From Dipteris shenzhenensis (taxonomy: Eukaryota; Polypodiophyta; Polypodiopsida; Gleicheniales), in the NCBI GenBank assembly GCA_047967505.1, contig CM106539.1: a stretch of 64,000 bases of DNA; one strand, written 5' to 3'. Under the pieces are notes generated by a model that saw only the letters and a program-made list of their open reading frames with translations, made no database searches and had not been told where the DNA came from. A program made the position numbers and the translations under genes. Positions within the stretch are counted from its first letter, which is position 1. Each line of letters starts with the position of its first letter. Of this stretch, positions 1-11,985 are shown piece after piece.

Positions 1-794
1 GCCAGTAATGAGAGAAGCAAATGCCACACTTGGAACTCCCCAACACAACGAGGCAAAAATTGTCTAGTCTAGTGGTGACTCACGCGCCTTGGGGATCTTG
101 CATAACCAACCCACAATTAAACTAATCAATCCACAATTAAATTCAACTAGCATAAAACACGAAACTAAACAGCCCACAATTAAACTAGCCCATGCATAAT
201 TGGGTTCAAATCACGACCAAGAGTTACAATGTTCACGCACAGGTTATCATTTAAACCCTCCCTCCATATGCATAGGCTTGATTACCATTCAGCATCGCCT
301 TGTTTGACTGATCACATGACCACTTTGCAGGCTAAAGGGACAATGTTCACGATGGAGTTATAGCAAATTTGGCCCCAGGAATTATTGCGCAGCGGCAACG
401 ACAACATGCCTTGGCTGCGAGATGTATGTTAGCAGCCGATCACCTTTGTTTGCCCTCAAACAGATCAGAATGCAGAATAGCAACTCTCCCTTCCACGAAC
501 ATCTGAGTCCTTGCCCATTCATATAGAGGAGGACAAAAAGGCTTGTGTTCCACCTTCTACATGAAAGTGAAACGAAATATAAGTTTATTGACGTCTCATT
601 TTTTCATACATTTTAAGCAGACAAAGTCCCCACTCCATATATACCTTATGAAAGTAGTTTCACAGCATTCCGAAGTTAAGGACTTAACATGGAGCACATC
701 CAATGGGGTTGATTTGGATTGTTCAATGTACTATCAAAGACTCAACATTAGGAGAGAAAGACCCAACCAATAAGGTTGTGTGCATGTGCGTGCA

Positions 795-795
<1 letters not shown>
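1..795. other. Non-coding stretch, nothing recognised
   Basis: No reading frame here has recognisable domains. A 76-codon frame at 543-773 has no family resemblance and is probably chance. Short phrases such as 'acaattaaactag' recur near 110-190, which suggests old repeat DNA. Confidence 0.5.
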
Positions 796-827
<32 letters not shown>

Positions 828-832
828 GTGCG
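796..832. repeat. (TG)n microsatellite
   Basis: An almost pure TG dinucleotide run with two TGCG interruptions, flanked by TGCATG-rich sequence on the left. It has alternating purine-pyrimidine character and no coding potential. Confidence 0.95.
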
Positions 833-1501
833 TTGAGCATGTGACTGCTTTTTCTCCCAGTTAATTTTGTTGCACAGATTTTATTATTATTTTGGACAAT
901 ATTCAATTGCAAATAATTTCATCTTATGGCTACCAATTATCGTACAATTTTGGAAGTCACATGTATGACACTCACATAGTCTTAATGAATTTCACTGCTC
1001 TACCTTTGTGTGAAGAACTCCCTGCAATTAGAATCTCATTCCTCTTGGTTTAATGCTTCATGAAAAGTCAAATGTGACACCTATTATTCACATGAAAAAT
1101 CCATGCATTGGGACTATAACGCCTGTAGAACTTAACTTTTCAGAGGCATAAAAAATACCAGGCTGAGACTGCCTACGACGAAGTTCGCGTGTCTTTGTTA
1201 CAAATATCCTCTCTTGGATAACGTGGCATGATTGCTTTACTCTAGAGCTGCCACAAGGGCAGCCCATTATGGAGAATGAAGATTAGTCTCAATGCTGTGC
1301 ATATGTTCTATGCTGCACGCGTGGTAGTTGCCTTGCTGCCGCTGCTGTCCTGCACTCTGCGTGGCCAGATTTGGCTGCTCTTTGCAGCCATCTGGCAGTT
1401 GTCGAGTGTGCCCTTGCTCCTGTTGTGGCAAAGGTTTGGGTTTTCCCAAGCACTTATTTGGCTGTCCCTTGGGAGCAGCCAGGTGCACACAGCCATCTCA
1501 A
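833..1501. other. Non-coding stretch
   Basis: AT-rich DNA followed by a more GC-rich portion from about 1170. Several overlapping short frames occur between 1267 and 1563 on both strands. None has domain-like composition, so no gene is called. Confidence 0.5.
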
Positions 1502-1762
1502 TGGTCTACCCAGCATACTTTCTAAGGCTGCACATCAGAGGACTAAAAGGCTGGCACGTTTGACGAGTATGTCAGTCAGATCAGCCTTAAACACAGCAAC
1601 AAAGTTGGTCACTTCGGGTCAGCCAATCAGCAGACCAAACGCAGGCAGCCAGTCAGCATTTATAGTTGGTCTACCCAGCAGACTTTCTAAGGCTGCAAAT
1701 CAGAGGACTAAAAGGCTGGCAAGTTTGTCAGGCATGTCAGTCAGATCAGCCCTAAAGACTGC
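1502..1762. repeat. Two ~100-bp direct repeats (period ~162 bp)
   Basis: The block beginning 'ggtctacccagca' near 1502 is repeated from about 1664. Both copies continue through 'actttctaaggctgca', 'cagaggactaaaaggctggca' and 'tcagtcagatcagcc'. They differ at a few bases and are separated by about 60 bp of unique sequence. This is a local duplication of non-coding DNA. Confidence 0.8.
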
Positions 1763-2632
1763 CCATCAGACTGAGGGGCTGAGGCCGTCACACTTACTTG
1801 TCACTCTTTATTAGCTAAGCAGGAGTTCAGAATCCCTTAGCAGCAGAAATCATTCAATGAAGCCAGCCCTATTAATTCCTGTCACTTACCCCTCACCCTT
1901 CATTAGCCAAGAAGGAGTTCGGCCTCATATAGCAGCACCTCAGCCCAATGAAGCAGTAGCAATCACTCCTTTAGCTTTACCAAGATATGAAGCAGTAGAG
2001 AGCTTAATCCGCAGGAGGGAGATTAGAGTCTCCTTCAGTCAGATCTTCCAACCATGTTCTCAGCCTCTTCAGGGCAATCCTACAGAGACTTTCCAAGTTG
2101 TACTCAGTTGTATGCATTTGGTTCATTGCCAATGCATTTATAACAAAGCAATATGAGGGGGGGAGACAGTTGCAACCAAACCATGTCTTGTCAACTTAAT
2201 GTTAATATATATATGTTAATGCAAAGCATGAATGCAAGTCTTCAGCTGGAAGTGAAGTAGTCCAACCTGGAAGCTGGGCTTACATTGATTAAGTTCACCT
2301 GCTGCCTGCCTGACCCATTGCTAGACATATTATTACTCTCGGCCTGCTCTGTGCCCTCCACTTACTCAAGCCATCCTGGTGACAGATTAATGAATAGAAT
2401 ACGTAGTCTAGCAAAATTCACATGGGGAAATAAAATTACATTATTGTTTCAGAAACAGCACACTGCCACAGTAAGCTGCTGCAAGGTCCTTTAGTTTATG
2501 TGGGATGGCCAAAAAAAGGAGCTTGCAAAGGCAAATCCACATTTGCTCTCCATAAAAGTCTCGGAGTAAAGCACGTATTCGGTCTCCTGTAACGTACTTT
2601 GGGGCCAATGCTCCAAATTCCACAAATGACTT
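1763..2632. other. Non-coding stretch
   Basis: No recognisable gene. A 99-codon frame at 1857-2156 has no family resemblance. The sequence just before 2633 abuts the TGTTGG end of the next repeat. Confidence 0.45.
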
Positions 2633-3611
2633 TGTTGGATAACATAGGGTAGTGCTTGCTACAGGCCAACTTCATCGCAGCGAACAAGACATTAGAAGAG
2701 AGACACAACTCAACTGCATGTGCTTACTGAATAGTAAAGAGAACAACACGGAGAGCTCAGATGTACAGCCAAAACGGAAATACATATAAAAGTAGATACC
2801 AAGTACAAAAATTGCAAACAGATTAACTACAGACATACACCAACAACCACTGAGTTGAGGTACCGAATCTGACACCGATAGTTGCACCCTCTGAAATGAC
2901 TCCTCTGTACAGCTTTAGTAGCTGCTCAAAGGTAGAGCACTCTAGGGTTCACTGCAGACAAAGCTCCGTCCTTATGCTCTCATACAGTAGGTCTGCCCCT
3001 AGGTATGCTGCAGATGGCTGGGACTGTTGCTCTTGCAAGAACTGATGGAGACAAACTCCTGCTCTTCACTTTCAGTGATAATATGCAGGCTAGGTGAATT
3101 GATAACTGGAACCCCAATGGGGTTTCCCTTACATAGGGCACTAGGTCCTCTGATCTGGACGACCAGCCTGACAAGACTGGCCGACCTGGCAATCGGCCAG
3201 CTCACCCAGTCTGTGGCTGTTCCAGCCATCAAACATGCTTCTGCCTATTTATATAGGTCTCTCCTGTCTGCTGGACACTCTCCCTGCCCTGCACCAGCCC
3301 TGACTCTCCTGCTCCAATCGCTGTACCTGTTGCTGCTGTACTATTGACCTGTTGCAGACATTCCGTAACTGATGTACCTGCTGCTGCAGTAGCCATACCT
3401 CCTCAGTACCAGGTGTACCATTCCTGTACTTGCCGACCAGCCCTTCTACCTGCCAACCTGCACCCTTCCCATGGGCTGGGCTACATATGGCCTAAACTTT
3501 GCCCAAAGAGTGGGTCTACTGCTGATGTTGGTGGCCCCATGTGCTGCCCTGAAACTAATCTAACAAGGAGATCTATGTTCTACCCGTGTGGGAGCCAATC
3601 TGCTGCCCACA
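2633..3611 (+). repeat. Candidate LTR, copy 1 of a ~1-kb direct-repeat pair
   Basis: Starts TGTTGGATAACATAGGG and is followed along its length by a second, diverged copy beginning at 4636. Shared landmarks include 'agctgctcaaaggtagagcac', 'aggtatgctgcagat', 'cccagtctgtggctgttccagcc', a TATA-like 'atttatataggtctctcctgt' near 3245, and a tail around 'ctgcngcccacatgg'. The TG start and internal TATA box suggest LTRs of a non-autonomous element. No target duplication or convincing primer site was found, so a plain segmental duplication remains possible. Confidence 0.55.
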
Positions 3612-4635
3612 TGGCAGCCCTAAACCCTCCTTCATCCCATGCTGTTAAGTCATCCTCCCCCATGCCCTCCTCGTATGGGGCTCACAAGTGGAGAGGTGAC
3701 CCTGCCCCTTTCATTGACCCATAGTGGACCCACACCCACATGTCGATGCAAATCTGCTCCCTTGGAAAAGCTTTCTAGAAAAAATCTGAGGCGTCTCTGA
3801 ATTCGGGTCTGTGACTCCCCAGCTATCCTTTAACACAGGTTTCATACATGCAGCAAAACTATTTCTAGCACTGCCAATCTCTATCACGAACGTGTCAGCT
3901 TCTTCAACAGATCCATCTAGTTGTCCCCTCATGAGTTGAGAACAACCCAAATCCTCAATTCTCCTAGGTCTGTTTTAACACGTCTGAAAACTAAAATCAT
4001 CCATAAACTGATCCAAAAAACACCAGCGGGTATACGTATGCTCCTTTGGTCCTTTGGATCACCAATTTTGACCTGAAAGGTTTCAACTGGTTCACCACTC
4101 AGTTAATGCAACTGGAAAACCATGGTTAAGCCCCCTGGTCACTTGTACTGATCAGCATCCAAAACTCCTCAAAGTCTGCACCAACCTCTAAGGCAATATT
4201 GTAGCAGACGCCGAATGCCTTCATAGTGAGATTTTCCATATGGAAGGCTTTTGCCCTCCATTGTCCTAGTAAATGAGACCTCCTGTACAGATATCTAGTC
4301 CCAAAGCACACTGCTAACGTAGAGACCCAGATTATTGCTTGATGTTAAAGCAAGTTAGGTACCCCCTACCATTCACCATCATAGTTATGAACTACCCATG
4401 GTGACCATGAAGTGCCCATGTTCATCTTTGCTAATAGTACTGGCCTCCTCCTCGGGTGCCCTGACTGAGCAACAGCTGCCATCCTCCACCACAAAATCCA
4501 ACCCATGGACCATTCCTCAATGTCCCACATGAACCCTATCCGCAAACCTCACCTCACGGATGCTGGCAGCCACCGCTAAAAGAAATTGATCAACTACCAC
4601 ATTTGCTATCCCTAAATGGCAACTTTGCAATACCA
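3612..4635. other. Spacer between the two ~1-kb direct repeats, no coding signal
   Basis: About 1 kb with no domain-bearing frame. If the flanking repeats are LTRs, this is the internal region of a small non-autonomous element. Only short chance frames are present, and no purine-rich tract is seen immediately before 4636. Confidence 0.45.
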
Positions 4636-5642
4636 TGTTGGATAACATGGGGTAGTTGCTATAGCCCAACTCCGTTGAAACGAACGATTACCCTGAGATA
4701 ACAAGACACTAGAAGAAAGACACGACTCAACTACATTTGCTTACTGAACAGTAAACAGAGCAACACCGATCTACTGAAATGTACAGGAAAAATAAAAAAT
4801 ATACATAAAATCTGGCTCCGATTGCTAAACTCCTCTTCTGCCACATGCCTCTCTGTAGGCTTCAGTAGCTGCTCAAAGGTAGAGCACTCCTGCAAGATCT
4901 GCTTTAGTGTTCATGCAGACAAAGCTCCCTACAACGCACCTCCTTATGCTCTCCTACAGGGTGCAGGTCTGCACCTAGGTATGCTGCAGATCGTTGGAAC
5001 TGTCGCTCCTGCAAGAACTAACGAATCTGATTTCAAGCACTCCAGGTGCTCTTCACCTCCAGTGATGATCTGCAGGTTCAGTAAATGGATTACTGGGGGC
5101 CCTTATATAGCGCACTAGGCCCTCTGGTCTGGCCGACCAGACTGACACACTGACCGACCTTGCAAACTGCAAGACGACCCAGTCTGTGGCTGTTCCAGCC
5201 AACCACGCAGGCTTCTGCATATTTATAGAGGTCTCTCCTGTACGTGGATGTCTGCTGGACACTCTCCCTGCAGTGCAGTCTTCTCCAGGCCCTGCACCAG
5301 CCCCGACTCTGCTGCTTAAGGCCATACCTGCTGCTAATGTACTGCCAACCTGTTGCAGACATTGCGTACCTAATGTACCTGTTGCTGCAGTAGCCGTACC
5401 TCCTGCAATACCTGCTGTACCATTGCTGTACTTGCCAACCAGCCCTTGAAACTGTCGATCAGTACCTGTACTTGTGTGCTGTCCTCTCCCATCCCTTTGA
5501 CTCTTTCCATGGGCTTTTGGCTACAGCCCCAAAACGTTGCCCGAACAGTGGGTCTTACGTCAGCCTAGAATGCTGACCTTGGTGGCCCAATGGGCGGCCC
5601 TGAAACTAACCTAATGATATGTCAGCAAATCTGCAGCCCACA
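4636..5642 (+). repeat. Candidate LTR, copy 2 of a ~1-kb direct-repeat pair
   Basis: Starts TGTTGGATAACATGGGG and follows copy 1 (2633-3611) with many substitutions and small indels. It carries the same internal landmarks, including 'gctcaaaggtagagcactc', 'cagtctgtggctgttccagcc' and a degraded TATA region near 5218. The heavy divergence implies an old duplication or insertion. Confidence 0.55.
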
Positions 5643-7435
5643 TGGAGTTAAAAGTATATAGGTGGGATAATGCATAGCTTTAGTGGACAAAGGGTATATA
5701 CGGCAGTCTTGACAATATTTTAAAACAGAGAGGTTGATTATAAGAGGGGCCTGAATCCATAGAAGTATGATAGGATTACGCTGTTGGAGTATTGGGTCAC
5801 CCCCCCATTCGTGAGCCCCATTATGAGGACTGTACAGCATAGGTAAGTCTCAGTCCTTGCAGATGATGGGGTGATATAACTTAGGGTGATCGTGGAGTTC
5901 CCATAGTCCCTGCCCAAGGAGATCCTTCTAGAGACCTTGGATGGGGGTGAGTTCAGATACACGGTCAAGGTCTGAGGCCTCCAAGGGCCGTGTCTCAGGT
6001 GCTGACAGATGGGTCACCTGGCGAGAGCCTGCCCTCGTATTGCAGGTTACATCTCAACCCACCCCTAGCCTCGCCCAGGTCAGTAGTGGGAGAATAGACT
6101 TCCCTGGTCCGATACATAGCAACACGAGTCGCCCGTGGATTCACAGGAAGCCATGCACACCAACAACAGCAGGCAAGCATGATCCCTCCACCAGCTTCCT
6201 ACCCACGAGGCCCCCTCAGGATGACCTCTGACATGCCTTCTTCGGTCTTCCGACAAACCCTCTTCCCCCAGCACCTCAGTTCCTAGCCGGCTCAAGAGAC
6301 TACCTCGAGGCCAGGTGCAAGAGATGTGTCCCCTCCTCATCCTCCTATTATGTCATCCATCCCACTCCTCCTCTCACCTCCAAGCCCTGTCCTCTCTCTG
6401 CTTCCACCCTTAGTCACCCTACCACCTTTCTCCTCTTCCCCCCCTCCCCACTACCTCAACAATGCATCCGATGATCACCCTCACCACCAGCATCCTAGTC
6501 ATCCTTCCTCCCCCCTGCAGCCTCAACCTCCCCCTCCCTCTCCCGTAACCACTTCTCCCGCCTCACAACGTCCACCCTTGCCTGGGCACTCTGGCCTCCT
6601 CGTCACAATCCCAGCCTGCCACTTCATCAGTTGAGGGCACGGTTCCCACGGTGCCAGCACATAAGACTCCTCCCTTTTTCTCTCAGTCCTCGGGACCAAA
6701 GCCTCGTCAAGGCAGCCCCTCTCAATAGAGTTCTAGCGCTTGGGGGCTTGTAACTATCTCAATGTCCAGATGATTACCCTATCCCATTGGAGATGTCCTA
6801 CAGCCTCACAAAGGGGGATCTATTGAAGCAATTGGGAGCCCTTCCTATCCTTTCTAGGGCTTCAATTTTTAAAACACAGGAGAGGAGTAATGGACTCCCC
6901 TTCTTTCAACTTTATGATGAGCAATCACACATTCCACATGATGGAGGAGTGGTTGATAGCAAGGGAGGGAGCTGTTGGTCATACTACCACTTTTCAGCTT
7001 GCTTTCTCGAGAGACAAACAAGGCTTGGGCACAGCAGTCGCATTGATCTGTTTGGGGCCCAAGGAGCATGACACTAGCTGTTGAGCTAGTGCGCCAACAA
7101 GTTAGGAGTAGAGACACCTCCTCTTGATGCAATGGGCCCTGAAGATGGGTTTAGCAATCATGCCTGTGGCTTGCCGTTGCACGGACACAAACTACCCCCC
7201 ATTCAAAACCCCACCAAAGTCCCATAAATCCACCACTCATAGGAATACCTTGTTTGCCCACCTCCCCTCTCCAAGTTGGACCATGGTGAGTGAACAGCCG
7301 GTTGAATTCTCATGATTCAAGAGCATATGCTTTCAGCTTCAGATATCACACAGCGACGCCATCTCCTCTGGGGGAGAGGTTCGGAGATTTGGTCTCCAGT
7401 AGTGGGCAGGAGCAGGGTGTTTGCACTTTTGTCTA
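5643..7435. other. Decayed region, possibly the 5' part of a LINE
   Basis: No intact gene. From about 6320 to 6640 the plus strand is C/T-rich and reads as Pro/Ser/Leu-rich peptide in more than one frame. It lies just upstream of a LINE endonuclease remnant (from about 7440) on the same strand, so it could be the low-complexity tail of a LINE ORF1. That is inference from position only. Confidence 0.3.
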
Positions 7436-7439
7436 GCCC

Positions 7440-9110
7440 AAATGTATGGGCGATGTGGATTGGCTTGGGGATGGGAGCCTCCAAGATTGGGCTTGTCGGC
7501 GGCAACATTCACCTTTCCAGAGACGGCTTATTGAGAGCCTCCTAGAAGTGGATGGAGGGGACTTCAACAACCTAGAGTTTGAGGAGGACAAGCAAGGGGG
7601 AGCCTCCTCCTTGGCCATGTTGTCGTTAGAGCGCAACACATGGGAGGAGTACATCTTTGCGGTTAGTGGTTGTCACCCCTGGCGGAGGATAGAGTTCTCT
7701 AGACTCTCAAGTACCCTCCACTACTACTTCAGCCAACAGCAACAAGATGGATTCCTAAAGAGACTAGGCAGTTTTAATGGCTATGCACTGAGTGAAGCCA
7801 CAAGCATCTTGGCCAGAATGACGATGTCATACCACTCCCAGATCATGCTTCACTAGGAGCATCCCTATCGTTCATGAACTCCCTCAAAAGGGCGTGTAGA
7901 TTGCCGAAGCATTGCTACAGTAGAAGGACGTCCAACAAGCCATAGGCAACAAACGGATGACCCCCCGTAGGCCAGTTGGGCCAGTTGGGTAGCATCCAAA
8001 GTAGTGTTGAGCTACAGTCACAAGAGCACGCCCCCCAGTGATGTGTCCCCCAATTCGGTAGAAGGAGTTACTTGACTTCAAAGTGGCAAATGATTAATGG
8101 CCCTTTTTGTGGAGATTACGGCGGAGAGTTTTGGGTGCCCTTGAGGTGCCATCCAAAGCTAGGGTTATCTAGAACAAATCAATCATTTTCCTCACTATGA
8201 TTGAGGAAATCCAAAAGATCTTGGATTTGGGGACCTCTCTTTAGGGTCAAATGTGCAGTGCTTAGGCGGTCAAGTATGCATCACAATTTCAAATGACAAT
8301 AGATAGCCCTGTTGCTAGAGAGTGAGATGCGAGCTGCTTTATGGAAGCTTGGCCACAACCTAATACACAACCTCTTGTTGGTGTTTCCACATGGGTGCAT
8401 GGGAAACTCAAGCGCTTGGTGTGCAATTTCTTGTGGGTAAGATTGGATGGTACCCAGAACACTAGAGAGAAGGTCATTTGGTAGACGATGACCTTGCCCA
8501 AAGCAAAGGGAGGACTTGGCATCATTGATCCAAATATGTAGAGTAGAACCTTGCCAGGTAAGCTTATAGTTATGGGAGGGTTACCAATTATGAGAGGTGC
8601 AATGGAATCCGAGTTCTAGCCTTCTAGAGCAAGGAATCAGAGAGGGTTACAAAGGTGTTGTTTTCCTTGTATACTACACGCATAGGTTGTCATCTTCAGC
8701 TCGATGTGGCAGCCTAGACCCCTTTGAGAGAGCGACATTGAGTAGAGCAACGGGTGCCCCAAGAGGTCATTACCGGTTTTTAGTCCCATTATTGGACTAG
8801 CCTCCGCCCATGGAAGATCACATATTTCTTCTAGATGGTGGATTGCCCATATGCCCATGGTTGGAGTAGATGCGAGTGGATGGGAGGTGCCACCAACATG
8901 CAAATAGGGACCTCAAGACGGTTTCACATTGCATGTGGAGCTGCCCCGCAGCACAAAGGATTTGGTAGGAGGCCTCAATAGCTAGGACACATAGGATGCA
9001 GCGGGATTTCACCAAGAGCATGGCAGCCTGGCTGACAAGGATAGAGATGGTTTCGCCAGCCTACAAGATTTCTAGATAGCCGGTCTTTCGGACTAAGGTG
9101 CAATGCAACT
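7440..9110 (+). pseudogene. Decayed L1-type LINE (endonuclease and RT C-terminus remnants)
   Basis: Near 7546-7640 the translation reads EVDGGDFNNLEFEEDKQGG followed by a W-containing stretch, which matches the GGDFN...DK.GG signature of plant LINE AP-type endonucleases. A frame near 7820-7850 resembles the domain's terminal SDH region (MTMSYHSQ, key residue lost). At 8400-8530 the frame reads NFLWVR...VIW*TMTLPKAKGGLGIIDP, the PK..GGLG signature downstream of LINE reverse transcriptase. At 8885-8965 it reads THVSHCMW-type residues (SHCMWSCPAAQRIW), like the zf-RVT zinc finger. The RT palm domain itself was not found, so a large internal deletion is likely. Stops and frameshifts make it non-functional. 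Confidence 0.65.
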
Positions 9111-9230
9111 TCTCCTTCCCGCCGTCTTGTACCCTCACCCACGGACAGTGTTTGAGAGACGGTGTCCAGCATTTCTCCTTGGGACATCTTGGTCGACCAT
9201 TGTAGTTTGGGGCCAGGTGCCCCTGGCAGC

Positions 9231-9316
9231 CTCCCTCATTGCCATTTGGCAAGATATCATTTATGCCTTGCACCTCCCTCATTGCCATTTGGCAAGTTAT
9301 CGTTTATACCTTGCAC
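9231..9316. repeat. 43-bp tandem duplication
   Basis: The unit beginning 'ctccctcattgccatttggc' occurs at 9231 and again at 9274 with about three differences. It is a local non-coding duplication just downstream of the LINE remnant. Confidence 0.85.
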
Positions 9317-10421
9317 ACCATATGGGAGTGAGGCTTGGACGACCACCAAAAGGCGGACGTGTTTCTGCAAGGCCGGCCTGTAGCTGATTTCTACACATTC
9401 ACGAAGCGAAGCATACGCTGGTTCTATAGTCCCCCACCCTGGTTATTGGCCCCTGTTTGTGAGATTCCCAAGGCAGTGAGGTGGGTTCTCTAAAAATAGG
9501 CTGGTCGACAGCCAGTACTCTTTTGTGTATTTTCTTCCGCAATCAGCACAACACGGATAGCTCATTTGTATGGTTGGTTTTTTCTTGAACATTAATAGAA
9601 AGTTATTTTGTATGGGGGGGGAAAGACACCGTAAAATTTGCAGTAAAACAATGGGAAGCTGTGGAAGTCAATAGTAAGATTTCGCATAAAGGGAAGGCAT
9701 GGCAGCGTAGGCTGTTACACTCCACCTTTAAGGAAAGATTCATCCTAACAAGGCTGGAGCATGCATCAGTCTTCCTAATTGTTGTTAAATGTTCTTCAAC
9801 TCGTTATGACTATTGCATATACAGGCCCCCGTCTTCCATCCACCTCATTTTAACTACACAAATATAATTATAATTATAATTATATTCTTAACAAATTCAA
9901 AATATTAATCTAAATATAAATATACTAGCATTGAAAATAAGCAACAATTTTCACTGCATCCTTATATTCAATGTACAGCAAGGTTAGTTATGCCTTGTAG
10001 ATTCCAAAGTATCTTGCACTTCAAATATATGAAAGGTACCTGGCAGAAAATGATCCACGCACCCTCCCCCCCCCCCCCAAAAAAAAAGATAGATACACAC
10101 TCAGCTCACCCTCCCCCATACCCAAAATAATAATCACAGAAAAAAAAACTTGGATATGCTTCAATACACAAACCCAAGGGTGCAGATTACTATCAATGCA
10201 CAGGCCTTTTGAGTCTAACAGCTACGCATTAAATAGTTTCCTCTATCACACACGGATTTTTGTGTGGATAAATAGCCTCTTTTTTCAGTCAATAACGAGA
10301 AAGGTTGCAACAAGTATATGCTCGTCTCTCGGTAGAAATGAAGACAACTCAATTTGCCGTAAGGAAATGAAGTGCTTTGACTTGTTGACTGTGAGAAGTA
10401 CCACTGTGGTAGCAGTAAGGC
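9317..10421. other. Non-coding stretch downstream of the methyltransferase gene
   Basis: AT-rich, with a short (TAATTA)-like tract at 9858-9890 and adjacent C and A homopolymers near 10063-10088. It contains the 3' flank of the minus-strand methyltransferase gene. No other coding signal was recognised. Confidence 0.5.
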
Positions 10422-11264
10422 TCAAAGCCTCGGCTTTTTGAAAGAAATGATATGGCTTTGCATCATGAAGGCAGGAAGGCATTCTGAGACTTCAATATCC
10501 TGCATTTTCAGCTGCTCCAATTTGAGCGCATATTCAGGGACATGACAGAGATCCCAGATTATTGCTTGCCCTCCAGGCTTCAACACACGCACTATCTCGT
10601 GCAATCCCTTTAATCTCTCGCCAGCTGCAAGAGAACTTCTTGGTCCGTACTCTTTACCGAGCTTGTGCATACACAGGGCAGAGACTACAACATCGAAACG
10701 ATCGTCAAAAAAAGGCAGGCATCGGGCATCACCGCTCTTGCAGGTCACATACTCATGTACTCCTTCCATGGCCGAATTTCTGAGCGTGGCCGACATGGTC
10801 CTTCTGTTGTCTCCATCCAACCATAGATCTACTCCCACGATTCGGCCTCCCACCCTCTCCTTCTTCAGTTGCAACGCCACAGAATTGAGTAGAATTCCAG
10901 AGCCACAACCGACATCAAGGACGTGATATACACTGGACCAGTCCACCAAGCCCACCATCCGCTGCGCTACCTTCCACCGAAGAATCAGCCCACAATGCCA
11001 AAGATTGACAGCGGTGACCAGGAAACACACCATCATCAAAGCCATCAAACCCCCAACAAAACCTGCCAAAAGGCTCCATATCTGGATGGGAAAAACCGGG
11101 AAAGACCTCGTGAGAAAAACTGACAAAGGCTTGAAATATAGGAAACAAGCAGCGGCAGAGACACCGAGTGCTAAACCTTGCAGCGCAAGGCTGAGGATAG
11201 AGCTCCAATCATCAGAGCCGTAAAGTTTTTGGAGCTGCCTCCAGCTGAGAGACGCCTTTGCCAT
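10422..11264 (-). CDS. Membrane-anchored SAM-dependent methyltransferase-like protein
   Basis: This is a 280-residue protein counted from the first in-frame ATG (11264); a longer 288-codon frame begins at a TTG and is less likely. Two hydrophobic segments, about residues 23-45 and 62-88, predict membrane anchoring of an otherwise soluble domain. The catalytic half has a class I SAM-binding fold: motif I VLDVGCGSG (115-123), an acidic loop VGVDLW (143-148), GDARCLPF...FDVVVS (178-195) and VLKPGG (227-232), followed by a beta-strand IIWDL. These match the Methyltransf_11/25-type superfamily, and similar short two-helix methyltransferases are annotated in plants. The substrate is unknown. There are no stops or frameshifts, so it looks functional and intronless. 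It is surrounded by repeats, with no functional neighbour. Confidence 0.8.
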   Translation of the reverse strand: MAKASLSWRQLQKLYGSDDWSSILSLALQGLALGVSAAACFLYFKPLSVFLTRSFPVFPIQIWSLLAGFVGGLMALMMVCFLVTAVNLWHCGLILRWKVAQRMVGLVDWSSVYHVLDVGCGSGILLNSVALQLKKERVGGRIVGVDLWLDGDNRRTMSATLRNSAMEGVHEYVTCKSGDARCLPFFDDRFDVVVSALCMHKLGKEYGPRSSLAAGERLKGLHEIVRVLKPGGQAIIWDLCHVPEYALKLEQLKMQDIEVSECLPAFMMQSHIISFKKPRL

Positions 11265-11299
11265 TAGTTCTGGTGTTAACTTTCGCAACAGGGGTTATC

Positions 11300-11776
11300 C
11301 TACGCTGTGTAAAAAACTCTGCATCCTCCCGCCTCCCGGATGGACACCCAAATGTAGATTCTACGCTCTAGACTTGTGTGATTCAATGAGTTCTGCAAGT
11401 TCAGGAATTTCCAGTACTCACTGTAAGCTGCTGAAGCTCTCTTGTGCCGGAAATTGTCTGCGTAGCTCAATGTTCTCGAGGGTATCAAGGCCAACGCCTG
11501 CTGTGTACCTATGTAAGACCCTTCGACGGATGTGCGGAGCAGTTTGCTCTGGCAATGTGCGGCCTTCAAATCGTCAAGAGACTTAGTGCCACGCGCTGCG
11601 CTTTTCAAAGCGTACGAGCAGCATGGTGAGTCGGAGACTCCACGAAAGTCTTGCACACTTACAGAGACGAGACTCTTGCCTAAATTCTCTGTCGCAATTG
11701 ATCTTTTGTTGACGGGATAGTCCTCGCCCACTGTTGCTGTCTTCTCTCTCGACGATTCTTGTGCATCACTACACAA
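11300..11776 (-). CDS. Unassigned 158-codon frame upstream of the methyltransferase
   Basis: An open frame on the same strand as the methyltransferase, ending 35 bp before its ATG and in a different frame. I recognise no domain. The composition is Ser/Ala/Leu-rich with several basic residues, and there is no signal peptide or clear helix repeat. It could be a chance frame within the 5' leader, an upstream ORF, or an upstream exon that splices into the methyltransferase. Transcript evidence would decide; the sequence alone does not support a function. Confidence 0.25.
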   Translation of the reverse strand: MCSDAQESSREKTATVGEDYPVNKRSIATENLGKSLVSVSVQDFRGVSDSPCCSYALKSAARGTKSLDDLKAAHCQSKLLRTSVEGSYIGTQQALALIPSRTLSYADNFRHKRASAAYSEYWKFLNLQNSLNHTSLERRIYIWVSIREAGGCRVFYTA

Positions 11777-11985
11777 TGCACATCCTTAAACCCCAGTCCA
11801 TCTTTTCTGATTTGTTCACTGCTCTCTCTCTACCTCTGTTCACTTCCCTCCCCTGCTTCTCTCAACTACACAATGCACATCCTTAAACCTCAGTCCCCAT
11901 CTTTTCTGATTTGTTCTGTTCCCTTCCCTCCCCTGCTTCCCTCTACCTCTGTTCACTTCCCTCCCCTGCTTCACTCTACCTCCAC
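11766..11985. repeat. ~100-bp direct duplication with shorter CT-rich sub-repeats
   Basis: The phrase 'ctacacaatgcacatcctta' starts near 11769 and again near 11867, each followed by 'catcttttctgatttgttc'. The shorter phrase 'cttccctcccctgctt' occurs three times. The block lies just upstream of the methyltransferase locus and is C/T-rich on the plus strand. Confidence 0.8.

Noticed and set aside
1267-1814. Overlapping frames of 60-147 codons on both strands
   Set aside because: They overlap each other in several frames, include a local duplication and have no domain-like sequence; chance frames in GC-richer DNA.
10422-11288. Methyltransferase start at 11288
   Set aside because: That position is a TTG codon; the first ATG in frame is at 11264 and gives a normal N-terminus.
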